A stretch of DNA of 9,598 bases from SHAN690 sp040905305 (GCA_040905305.1 JBBDRU010000069.1:1-9598); one strand, 5' to 3'. Positions 1-6,651 are shown, counted from the stretch's first letter. Numbers and translations: made by a program. Notes: generated from the sequence alone by a model not told the origin.

Positions 1-2
1 CT

Positions 3-599
3 TCAGATTTTTACTTTTACGGAAAGTTTGATGGCAGGTTTATCAAATGGGAAGATGACCGTTTTGCTAAATGGGATACAAACTTTGTTTATAGAAATAT
101 TCCTGAAGAAAACGGAGACTTACCTTGTATCAATGACTCCTCGAATATTTGGTTTGAGCAGGTTACTCGTTTTATTCGTCCTGGAATTCCTGAGCATAGA
201 ATTGAGATATTCATGTATGAGTGCATCGAGTACTATGACACTATCCTTGCAAACCCTCCATTTTATGATGAAATTTTGACTAACTTGAGCTTGCTGGATA
301 GGGGTACTGCTCAACCTTTTAGCGCCACCAACTATGGGCGCACGGGGTTTAAAGTTGTGTACACAGACGGTGAGCGAAACAAATGGGAAACGAAGTCTGG
401 TAGTGGTCAGTTGAATGATACTTATTTAAGGGTTACAGATTTTTATCCCCGAGACGTTACGCTTGACACGTTGGATACGCTGGGTATGTTCATCATCGAA
501 GGAGAATTTGCCGGTCGCTTGTACAATGGAAATAATGAAATTCCAGTAACGGAATCAAAATTTAGAGGACGTCTCGTTCCTCGTGTTTCGGATAATTAA
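3..599 (+). CDS. 3' end of a gene for an unrecognised envelope-type protein, paralogue of the lipoprotein at 5706-6566
   Basis: The reading frame is open from the first complete codon of the window to the TAA at 597-599, giving 198 residues; the true start lies upstream. An internal ATG at 213 gives only 128 aa and is not the start, because coding-like sequence continues to its left in the same frame. I do not recognise a named domain. The protein is rich in aromatic and acidic residues. Its C-terminal third (FIIEGEFAGRLYN, then F-R-G-R-L) matches the C-terminus of the lipoprotein at 5706-6566 (DIITGEFAVRLYN, then F-R-L-R-I) in sequence and in distance from the stop. A second shared stretch is GFKVVYTD here and GVVISYVD there. 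By analogy it is probably an exported lipoprotein with its signal peptide just outside the window; that is inference. The stop codon lies only two bases before the candidate promoter of the next unit, so the end of this gene probably carries part of that promoter. Confidence 0.85.
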   Translation, partial: SDFYFYGKFDGRFIKWEDDRFAKWDTNFVYRNIPEENGDLPCINDSSNIWFEQVTRFIRPGIPEHRIEIFMYECIEYYDTILANPPFYDEILTNLSLLDRGTAQPFSATNYGRTGFKVVYTDGERNKWETKSGSGQLNDTYLRVTDFYPRDVTLDTLDTLGMFIIEGEFAGRLYNGNNEIPVTESKFRGRLVPRVSDN

Positions 600-601
600 T
601 T

Positions 602-609
602 TACTTTCG
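602..609 (+). promoter_or_regulatory. Candidate Bacteroidota -7 promoter element for the B12 operon
   Basis: TACTTTCG resembles the Bacteroidota primary-sigma -7 consensus TAnnTTTG, with one mismatch. It sits just before the 5' strand of the riboswitch P1 stem (613-621), which is where transcription should begin. Similar TAnnTTCG octamers lie upstream of the genes at 5706 and 6678. I see no convincing -33 TTG at a standard spacing, so this stays tentative. Confidence 0.4.
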
Positions 610-612
610 CGC

Positions 613-806
613 TGCTTTTGGTTTTCAACTTCGGTTGAAATTAAAAGGGAATCTGGTGAAGGTTTTAGAACCCACTCCAGAACTGTCCCCGCAGCTGTAA
701 TCCTGTTCCTGATTTATCAGGTTCATTGGTTCGAGCAACTTTAATCCACTGCTTTTTAGCGGGAAGGAAGTTCGAATCGGGAAAGTCAGAAGACCTGCCA
801 AATGCA
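613..806 (+). promoter_or_regulatory. Cobalamin (B12) riboswitch aptamer
   Basis: This leader RNA should bind cobalamin and lower expression of the downstream operon. The B12 box, AGTCAGAAGACCTGCCA, is at 784-800. The core has AAAAGGGAATCTGGTGAA at 643-660 and ACTGTCCCCGCAGCTGTAA at 682-700, as in the RF00174 family. P1 can form between 613-621 (TGCTTTTGG) and 798-806 (CCAAATGCA) with one mismatch. A 7-bp hairpin with a UUCG tetraloop (623-640) fits P2. GGGA 647-650 pairs with TCCC 686-689, and CTGG 653-656 with CCAG 677-680. Peripheral helices are CCTGA/TCAGG (708-712/717-721) and TTCGA/TCGAA (730-734/772-776). The loop between the CTGG/CCAG strands carries an extra GGTT-TTAG-AACC hairpin (661-672), which is longer than usual. 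Its place directly before a btuB/btuG-type operon supports the call. Confidence 0.96.
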
Positions 807-923
807 CATAACGAAAAGCTTTCGGGAATAAAAGCTGATCGGTGATTGCTCTGGCATTCCCCAATCTATTTATCTCTGATTGTTTCTCGTGTTTTTTTAG
901 TTAAATTTTTAATCAAAACACAC
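807..923 (+). promoter_or_regulatory. Riboswitch expression platform and AT-rich leader of the B12 operon
   Basis: This is the untranslated stretch between the aptamer and the ATG at 924. It can form a small hairpin CGAAA-AGC-TTTCG (812-824). It can also form a competing stem GGGAAT 824-829 with ATTCCC 856-861, which shares G824 with the first. A weaker pairing is CAATC 862-866 with GATTG 878-882. A T-run at 892-898 follows, but it is too far from a strong GC stem for a confident intrinsic terminator. The 30 bases before the start are AT-rich with no clear Shine-Dalgarno, as is usual in Bacteroidota. The sequence alone does not show whether control is by termination or by blocking translation. 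Confidence 0.5.
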
Positions 924-1862
924 ATGAAACATGTAATTTCTCTCTCGCTTTGTGTATTAGCAACTCAATTAATCATTGCTCAAACCCAATACACCGAAAC
1001 CTTCGATTCATTCAATGTTGAACCAGATACTTTTCTGAATGGATCAGATGGGACTACCGTATTCAATGGAACGCATCTGAACTTTCCTGTGGGTTATGAT
1101 ACCGTATTCGATTATTGGGCTTCAGGTGTTGCATTAAGTACCATGACTGACACGGCAGATGGCACGTTTACCAACCTTTACAGCGCTTTTACCTCAAGTC
1201 CTGACAACAACACATATGGTGTTGCTAACCTTGGGGAAGGAAGTGTCGAAATCATTGGCAACATGATCCTCGAAACCAATTATCGCTGGGAATCTGTTGA
1301 TGTTGCTCCGACAACCTATTTGTATAAAAGTATGCTGTATGGCGATGCTTTTGCTAAAAAATTCGGAGGTCCGAGCGGTGATGACCCTGATTATTTCTTT
1401 ATCCGTTTTTATGCAGGCAGTGATAGCCTTGACTTTTATCTTGCAGACTTCAGGTTTGAAGATAACACTGAGGATTACATCATTGACGATTGGACAACGG
1501 TTGACCTCACTTCATTAAGCTCAAGCTCACTCAACCTGAGTTTTAAGCTCTTCAGCAGTGACACAGGTGCTTTTGGAATTAACACACCGCTTTTCTTTGC
1601 ACTTGACAACCTCAGCCATAGCCAACTCAATAGTGTCGATGTTAGTCATGCTGATGAGAGGTCGATATGGAGCGATGGGCAAAGGCTGCGTCTTCAGGGG
1701 TTTAACAACCCAAAAGTGGAGATATTTGACCTTCATGGGCGCTTGATTTATTCGATAAATCATGCACAAAATGATGTGATTAACCATCAAGCTGCTCATC
1801 AGCTCATTTTAGTTAAGTGCACAGGAAATCATAGTGTTAAGACCTTTAAGCTTTGGCATTGA
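924..1862 (+). CDS. DUF4465 family surface protein with T9SS C-terminal sorting domain, first gene of the B12 operon
   Basis: The product has 312 aa. The ATG at 924 gives a clear signal peptide (MKHVISLSLCVLATQLIIA, cleavage before Gln20). The same frame runs upstream to a TTG at 846, but that would place coding sequence in the riboswitch platform and bury the signal peptide. Residues about 25-230 are a DUF4465 domain: NTYGVAN (96-102), then GDAFAKKFGGPSGDDPDYF (140-158), DFYLADFRFED (170-180) and DYIIDDWTTVDLTSL (184-198), all typical of the family. Residues about 234-312 look like a type A T9SS sorting domain (VEIFDLHGRLIYS, then VKTFKL near the end), so the mature protein should be exported by T9SS and attached to the cell surface. 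DUF4465 proteins often lie beside B12 transport genes in Bacteroidota. My recollection, not checked, is that the B12-binding BtuH lipoproteins of Bacteroides are related. Corrinoid binding is therefore a reasonable inference, not a demonstrated role. Confidence 0.9.
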   Translation: MKHVISLSLCVLATQLIIAQTQYTETFDSFNVEPDTFLNGSDGTTVFNGTHLNFPVGYDTVFDYWASGVALSTMTDTADGTFTNLYSAFTSSPDNNTYGVANLGEGSVEIIGNMILETNYRWESVDVAPTTYLYKSMLYGDAFAKKFGGPSGDDPDYFFIRFYAGSDSLDFYLADFRFEDNTEDYIIDDWTTVDLTSLSSSSLNLSFKLFSSDTGAFGINTPLFFALDNLSHSQLNSVDVSHADERSIWSDGQRLRLQGFNNPKVEIFDLHGRLIYSINHAQNDVINHQAAHQLILVKCTGNHSVKTFKLWH

Positions 1863-2752
1863 AAAGAATAATTTTAATTGCGACTGCAGCAACAGCTTAC
1901 TTTTCTGCCGCGAATGCTCAGGGATCATTTTCTCCCCAAGTGGGCGAAGTGGGTTCTAATGCCATTCATAAAGATTCAACGGCTTTTCGTGATTGGGCGA
2001 TTTCGTGCTCGGCAGAAATCGGATTACGACAAATAGACGAGCCTGATTCAGGGTATGCCAGTGCAGGAAGCACGGTTTATGCTGTTGGCAAAGCAGATGC
2101 ACCGCTTACGCTAAGCCTTGGTGACGGTGGTAGCGCTACCTTGCAGTTTTCAGCATCATTTTATGATGGCGATGGTCCTGATTTTGCAGTTTTTGAGAAT
2201 GGCTTTGGTCAGGGCGAGGATGCGTTTTTAGAGTTGGCATTTGTAGAGGTAAGCTCAGATGGGGAGAATTTCGTTCGGTTCCCGGCTGTTAGTGAAGTAA
2301 CTGTTGCTACTCAAAAAGGAACGTTTGAATATACAGACGCCCGATTATTGCAGAACCTTGCAGGTAAGTACATCGCCAACTTTGGAGTTCCTTTTGACCT
2401 TGCTGATTTACCTGATACGTCCATTCTGGATAAACATCACGTGACACACGTGCGAATCATAGACGTTGTAGGAGTAATTGATTCATCTTTTGCAAGTTTT
2501 GATAGTCAAGGGAATATTATCAACGACCCATGGCCAACTAATTTTTCGCAAGGAGGCTTTGATCTTGATGCGATTGGTATCATCAATAGTAATATCCCAT
2601 TGTCAATCTCTGAGTTTCATAAAGATAATAATACAGAAAGCATGCTTAAACATGACCTTATGGGCAGACCGGTTTACGAAGGTCAAAACTCCGATTTTCC
2701 GCGAATGATCATCGATGCAAATGGCAATAAGAGGGTAGTGATGGGCAGATGA
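1859..2752 (+). CDS. Secreted surface protein of unknown function with short T9SS-like tail, second gene of the B12 operon
   Basis: I place the start at the TTG at 1859, which overlaps the previous stop as TTGA and gives 297 aa with a good signal peptide (MKRIILIATAATAYFSAANA, cleavage before Gln21). An in-frame TTG at 1853 would add two residues; no ATG fits. The mature protein belongs to a family I recognise as widespread but uncharacterised. It opens with GSNAIHKDSTAFRDWAISC (32-50), then LSLGDGGSATLQF (85-97), GDGPDFAVFENGFG (104-117), FLELAFVEVSSDGENFVRFP (123-142), LAGKYIANFGVPFDL (167-181), THVRIIDVVG (196-205) and GGFDLDAIGII (232-242). The DGDGPDF and ENGFG stretches could be a metal or ligand site, which is speculation. 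Residues about 248-297 (HDLMGRPVYEG, then NGNKRVVMGR) look like a short T9SS sorting tail. The overlap with both neighbours ties it to corrinoid uptake, but its task is unknown. Confidence 0.87.
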   Translation: MKRIILIATAATAYFSAANAQGSFSPQVGEVGSNAIHKDSTAFRDWAISCSAEIGLRQIDEPDSGYASAGSTVYAVGKADAPLTLSLGDGGSATLQFSASFYDGDGPDFAVFENGFGQGEDAFLELAFVEVSSDGENFVRFPAVSEVTVATQKGTFEYTDARLLQNLAGKYIANFGVPFDLADLPDTSILDKHHVTHVRIIDVVGVIDSSFASFDSQGNIINDPWPTNFSQGGFDLDAIGIINSNIPLSISEFHKDNNTESMLKHDLMGRPVYEGQNSDFPRMIIDANGNKRVVMGR

Positions 2753-4632
2753 AACTTCAATTGGTAATAACGCTGATTATCATAGGTGTTGCAATTGGCT
2801 TGCAGGCTCAGGAAGTGCATGCTTTGAAAGAAGTTCAAGTCGTTGACAGTGTTGCAAGTCGATTGTCAGCATCTGTTTACATGAAGTTTGACGAATTGGA
2901 TCAACCGGCTCTTCACAACGACCAAAATTTGTCTCAATTTTTATCGTACCGAACCGCTGTAAACTTCAAAGACTATGGCCCGGGCATGCTCGCCACGCCC
3001 ACATTTAGGGGCGGAGACGCCAATCACACACAAGTGTTGTGGAATGGTCTGCAGATCAATTCGCCCATGTTGGGAACAATGGATTTTAGCATGTTGCCGG
3101 TAAAACAATTCTCGTCCATCGGAGTGATGACCGCCAATTCGAGTAATCTATATACTTCTGGTGGATTAGGAGGGGCTGTTAACCTTATTCAAAACCCCGA
3201 CTTTCAAAACCAAACTGCCCGTGCTAATTATAATACCGGTTCTTTTGGTGGTCTGGGAGCCATGGTCAGTTTCAACATGCCCTTTAAAATAGGAAAAATC
3301 CCTATGGTAGTTGGCTCAAGTAATGAACAGTTTTCGACTGCGAATAATTTTCCATTCATTGATGTGAGTAGCAAACCTTATGAGAAACGAACATGGCAAA
3401 ATGCAGCATTCAACCGACAGAATAACTCCGCGTTCATCGGGGCAATGCCAAATGAAAAATGGATGCTTCATGCTATTTATTGGAGAAATAATACCGAACG
3501 AAAACTGCCTGCACCCATCAACCTTAAATCAAGTGTTGCAGAGCAGTACGATGAAGCCCACCGGGCTCTGTTCAGTGTACAATGGCAGGTGAATGACCGT
3601 TTAAAGCTTTCTTATAAATCCATGTTTGAGGATAACGCTAATCGATATCAGGACAGCGCGATTAATGTCAACAACAATAATCATTACTTGAGTAGCCAAA
3701 ACCAGTTGGAAGCCAATATGCATTTTTCCAGAAAGTTGGAACTTTCGAGTAGGTTGAGTTCAACAATGATCAGGGCGCAGAGCGAGAATTACTCAGAAAC
3801 ATTGGATGCAGCGAGATTAAGTGGAATGATACTGGTGAAGTACAGGCTATTTCAAAACAAAGTTGAGGCAGAAGCCGGGTACCGATATGAACAATTCATG
3901 TCAAATCACGGTGTCACACCCTTTGGAGGAATCACCGTAGAGCCGATTTCGTCATGGCCTTTTAAGTTTTTTGCATCTGCTTCAGAGAATGTACGCTTCC
4001 CCACTTTAAACGAACTGTATTGGCAACCGGGCGGAAACGACAACCTTAAAGTAGAGCAGGGAAGAACCATTGAGAGTGGTATTCGGATTAAAGAATCAAG
4101 GCATTCATATTCGATAACAGCGTTTAGAGGTGTCTTTAACAATAGGATCAGGTGGCTTCCGGTGGGAACTGTTTTTGCGCCAACTAATGTCTCTTATTCT
4201 GAAACCACAGGGTTGGAATGGCTGGGTAATTCTGATTTTCAATTTGGCTTTGGTGAAGTGAGTTTATCAACTAATGTGGCATATATTAATGCATTGGGCG
4301 GTAAGAATGATGAAACCTTGTTGCACTTGTCATTCGTACCCGATTTGAGCGGAAATGCTTCACTTAGTTTTTCAAAAGGAAACTTTAGGTGTCGATACGG
4401 ATTATCATACATTGGAAGCAGATACATTACAAACGATCAAAGTGCTTATTTACCCACTTATTGGCTTCAGTTTGCTGTGGTTCAATATGCGATAGATGTG
4501 GGTAGTAATTTACGCTGGTTGATTGGGATGAGTGTTGATAACCTAGCTGATTGGCAGTATCAAAACATGCCCTGGCGCCCGATGCCCGGGCGCAGCATTT
4601 GCGTGCAAATCGATCTAACATGGAAATCATGA
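2749..4632 (+). CDS. btuB: BtuB-like TonB-dependent outer-membrane corrinoid transporter
   Basis: The product has 627 aa, close to E. coli BtuB (about 614 aa). The ATG at 2749 overlaps the preceding stop as ATGA. The signal peptide is residues 1-20 (cleavage LQA|QE). A likely TonB box, LKEVQVV, lies at 26-32, followed by the plug domain (about 40-150) with TFRGGDANHTQVLWNGLQI (85-103), the LPVKQFSSIGVM strand (116-127) and SGGLGGAVNL (137-146). The rest is a beta-barrel ending in the strand ICVQIDLTWKS. There is no N-terminal carboxypeptidase-like extension and no SusD partner, which argues against a SusC-type glycan importer. Specificity for cobalamin comes from context: the riboswitch upstream and the BtuG-like gene directly downstream. 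The barrel alone would also fit a siderophore-type receptor. Energy would come from TonB-ExbBD encoded elsewhere. Confidence 0.92.
   Translation: MKLQLVITLIIIGVAIGLQAQEVHALKEVQVVDSVASRLSASVYMKFDELDQPALHNDQNLSQFLSYRTAVNFKDYGPGMLATPTFRGGDANHTQVLWNGLQINSPMLGTMDFSMLPVKQFSSIGVMTANSSNLYTSGGLGGAVNLIQNPDFQNQTARANYNTGSFGGLGAMVSFNMPFKIGKIPMVVGSSNEQFSTANNFPFIDVSSKPYEKRTWQNAAFNRQNNSAFIGAMPNEKWMLHAIYWRNNTERKLPAPINLKSSVAEQYDEAHRALFSVQWQVNDRLKLSYKSMFEDNANRYQDSAINVNNNNHYLSSQNQLEANMHFSRKLELSSRLSSTMIRAQSENYSETLDAARLSGMILVKYRLFQNKVEAEAGYRYEQFMSNHGVTPFGGITVEPISSWPFKFFASASENVRFPTLNELYWQPGGNDNLKVEQGRTIESGIRIKESRHSYSITAFRGVFNNRIRWLPVGTVFAPTNVSYSETTGLEWLGNSDFQFGFGEVSLSTNVAYINALGGKNDETLLHLSFVPDLSGNASLSFSKGNFRCRYGLSYIGSRYITNDQSAYLPTYWLQFAVVQYAIDVGSNLRWLIGMSVDNLADWQYQNMPWRPMPGRSICVQIDLTWKS
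4575..4593 (+). repeat. GC-only 7-bp inverted repeat near the 3' end of the transporter gene
   Basis: GCGCCCG (4575-4581) and CGGGCGC (4587-4593) can form a perfect 7-bp stem with a 5-nt loop, 36 bases before the ATG of the next gene. It lies inside codons for the PWRPMPGRS segment, which resembles a conserved C-terminal TonB-receptor motif, so coding constraint may explain it. No T-run follows, so it is not a terminator. Confidence 0.5.
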
Positions 4633-5624
4633 AAAAGTTTTTGATTGCGTTCGTCATGATCGGTACTCTTTCTTGCCAGAAAGACGAATATTTTGGACCT
4701 GTAACTGAAAACGATGATCAAGGAATGCAAGACAGCTCTGAAGCCGTAATTTTGATTGGATGTGAAGGAAATTTTCAATATGCAAACGCTTCTTTAAGTG
4801 GATATTACCCGCGTTTACATGAAGTAGTGAATAACCTCTATCAAACCGCTAATAATCAATCGCTCGGAGATGTGCTTCAGAGTATGTTTCAAATGGGCGA
4901 TAGTGTTTTTTTAGTACTTAATAATTCTGGCATTATTCGCATCGTTGAGAAAGGCAGCTACAAGGAGATTGCAACTATTGAGGGGTTAAACTCACCGCGT
5001 TATGTAACAACATCAAACAGTCATCTCATCGTTAGCGACTTTATGGGGGGCATGCTTTCTGTGGTCAATTTACAAAGCTTGAATATTGATCAGACCATAT
5101 CAGCTCCAGACTGGACCGAGCAGTTATGCAAGCATAAAGAGAGCGTTTACTTTGTCGGGAAGTCTGATTCAACCCTTAACCTACTCAGCAACGACCTTCA
5201 AAGCATTGAAACTTCCATTTTTTTGAACGCAGATGTCATACATATTGGTGTGATCAATGACGAAGTGGTTTATGTCGCGAACCGGAATAATGGAAGCGGA
5301 GTGTATAAATGGAAAAACGGGCAGGTAACACTTTTGAATCAATGGTCATCGAAAATAACGAGTGCCACATTTTCTGATGATTTCATCTATATGGTTCAGG
5401 GAAAAACCGTGAAAAAACTAGATAAATATGCCTCTGAATTATTGGTTCAGGAGCATAATGCAGAAACTCCATACGGCCTGTATGCAGATGACAATTGTGT
5501 GATGATATCAGACGCTCGAGACTATCTTTCTAAAGGCAGGGTAAGGGTTTTTGACTTAAACCTTGACTTTAAAAACGACTTGAAAGTTGGATTCATTCCG
5601 CAGTCATTTTTAAGGATTGAGTAA
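4629..5624 (+). CDS. btuG: BtuG-like surface-exposed beta-propeller lipoprotein (YncE/DUF5074-type)
   Basis: The product has 331 aa. I chose the ATG at 4629 because it overlaps the transporter stop as ATGA and begins a compact lipoprotein signal peptide (MKKFLIAFVMIGTLSC, lipidated Cys16). The ATG at 4620 would add three residues. The mature start C-QKDEY closely resembles the lipoprotein export signal described in Capnocytophaga (QKDDE), which sends lipoproteins to the outer face of the outer membrane. Residues about 38-331 look like a seven-bladed YncE/DUF5074-type propeller. Typical blocks are GCEGNF (44-49), NASLSGYYP (53-61), LGDVLQSM (79-86), LNSPRYV (120-126), VSDF (135-138), SDARDYLSKGRVRVFDL (294-310) and the closing VGFIPQSFLRI (320-330). 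In Bacteroides, BtuG binds corrinoids very tightly and caps BtuB; gene order and fold argue for the same role here. It is the last gene of the operon. Confidence 0.9.
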   Translation: MKKFLIAFVMIGTLSCQKDEYFGPVTENDDQGMQDSSEAVILIGCEGNFQYANASLSGYYPRLHEVVNNLYQTANNQSLGDVLQSMFQMGDSVFLVLNNSGIIRIVEKGSYKEIATIEGLNSPRYVTTSNSHLIVSDFMGGMLSVVNLQSLNIDQTISAPDWTEQLCKHKESVYFVGKSDSTLNLLSNDLQSIETSIFLNADVIHIGVINDEVVYVANRNNGSGVYKWKNGQVTLLNQWSSKITSATFSDDFIYMVQGKTVKKLDKYASELLVQEHNAETPYGLYADDNCVMISDARDYLSKGRVRVFDLNLDFKNDLKVGFIPQSFLRIE

Positions 5625-5675
5625 CATTTACCTGTCATTCTTTTGACCTGATGTGCTTTGTTTTCGTCTATTTTG

Positions 5676-5683
5676 TAAATTCG
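5676..5683 (+). promoter_or_regulatory. Candidate -7 promoter element for the lipoprotein gene at 5706
   Basis: TAAATTCG lies 22 bases before the start codon in the 81-base gap after the B12 operon. It matches the TAnnTTCG pattern seen before the riboswitch and before 6678. An overlapping alternative is TATTTTG at 5669-5675. No clear -33 element and no terminator hairpin for the upstream operon are visible in this gap. Confidence 0.4.
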
Positions 5684-5705
5684 CTACCGCTATTAAGCTT
5701 TTTAT

Positions 5706-6566
5706 ATGATGAAGAAGTCAATTGTTTTTATGGTTTTGAGCTCACTTGCAGTAACAGCATTGCTGTTTTCAGGATGTAAAGAGCAGCCACCTATTGTGAT
5801 TGAAAACCCGATTCCGCCTAAAGAGCCTTCAAACCACAAGATTGAAAATTATTATTACGTGCAGTTTGAAGTGGGTAAAAACAGAGACACATCGACATAT
5901 CAGGTGCCAGATGACAGCACTTCATGGGAAAACGATACCTATTTCAATTATGTTCATGAAGAGCGCAACGAGCCGATTTTTGACACCACCGACATGGAAG
6001 AACTAGACGATCCGGATGAGCGAATCAAAATCGGCTGGACGTATGCCCCGACTACAACCATGCTGAAGAAGCGATACCACGAATTGCTTTTCCCAGGTGA
6101 AGATGGTGATATTCCAGATCAAGAGGAAATCGATATGTATGACAATGACTATTTTTCCATTTCGTTTCCATGGAGCACGAAGGATACATTGGCGGTTTGG
6201 GATATCGAAGACTATCTGAACAATCCCTCCATTAAAAAAGGCCAAATAAAATGGGGCAGAGTTGGGAATAATGAATACAATGATTCCCTTTGGAATAATG
6301 ATGCTCGCGAAGGTGTGGTTATTTCTTATGTTGACACCGCAGGCACAGAGTGGAGTTCTGACAATTGGCCAACCTTCCAGCCTTTTGGATACTTTGTGAT
6401 CAATCAAGTAGAGGCGAATTATCGGGACAATGGCTCTTATGACATCATTACAGGTGAATTTGCTGTGAGGCTCTACAACGAGTATCAAGAAGTGAAAGAT
6501 TTCCGCTCTGGCTCCTTCCGACTTAGGATTCTTGGAGAATTTGAGCGAGGGCCAGAGCCCGAATAA
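5706..6566 (+). CDS. Lipoprotein of unknown function, paralogue of the gene at the left edge
   Basis: The product has 286 aa. The start may be the ATG at 5706 or the adjacent ATG at 5709. The N-terminus is a lipoprotein signal peptide ending in LFSGC (lipidated Cys24), followed by a proline-rich spacer (about 26-41). The mature domain is rich in acidic and aromatic residues and I recognise no named family. The C-terminal portion, GYFVINQVEANY (228-239) and DIITGEFAVRLYN (246-258), then FRLRI (271-275), parallels the C-terminus of the truncated protein at 3-599. GVVISYVDTAGTEW (203-216) also matches GFKVVYTDGERNKW there. The two are therefore probably diverged duplicates. The gene stands 81 bases after the B12 operon with its own candidate promoter, and probably does not belong to it. 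A periplasmic or outer-membrane location is likely; C-KEQ is a weaker export-signal match than that of the BtuG-like protein. Confidence 0.9.
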   Translation: MMKKSIVFMVLSSLAVTALLFSGCKEQPPIVIENPIPPKEPSNHKIENYYYVQFEVGKNRDTSTYQVPDDSTSWENDTYFNYVHEERNEPIFDTTDMEELDDPDERIKIGWTYAPTTTMLKKRYHELLFPGEDGDIPDQEEIDMYDNDYFSISFPWSTKDTLAVWDIEDYLNNPSIKKGQIKWGRVGNNEYNDSLWNNDAREGVVISYVDTAGTEWSSDNWPTFQPFGYFVINQVEANYRDNGSYDIITGEFAVRLYNEYQEVKDFRSGSFRLRILGEFERGPEPE

Positions 6567-6651
6567 ACTTCATTTTGACCTCCTTTGTAGGGCTTGGGCT
6601 TCTGTTCGGCTAAATCACCTATCTCATTGCTTATAGCTCGACTGCTTTATT

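Noticed and set aside
625..864. A 79-codon open frame on the - strand
   Set aside because: It is the reverse complement of the riboswitch, whose conserved RNA elements explain the sequence.
862..898. Intrinsic terminator in the riboswitch platform
   Set aside because: The CAATC/GATTG stem is short and AT-rich, and the T-run is 9 bases away from it, so a terminator is not supported on sequence alone.
846..923. N-terminal extension of the DUF4465 protein from a TTG at 846
   Set aside because: It would place coding sequence in the riboswitch platform and move the signal peptide away from the N-terminus; the ATG at 924 starts exactly at a normal signal peptide.
4551..4628. Longer start for the BtuG-like protein
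   Set aside because: The extension overlaps the last codons of the transporter gene and would put the lipoprotein signal peptide internal; the ATGA overlap at 4629 fits the other junctions.
2749..4632. SusC-type glycan importer
   Set aside because: There is no N-terminal carboxypeptidase-like domain, no SusD gene next to it, and the length of 627 aa fits BtuB-like receptors rather than SusC (about 1000 aa).
5625..5675. Terminator after the B12 operon
   Set aside because: The only inverted repeat seen is a 4-bp GTCA/TGAC pair without a following T-run.
6003..6488. A 161-codon open frame on the - strand
   Set aside because: It lies wholly inside the lipoprotein gene at 5706-6566, has no export signal or recognisable motif, and its composition is that of an antisense shadow.
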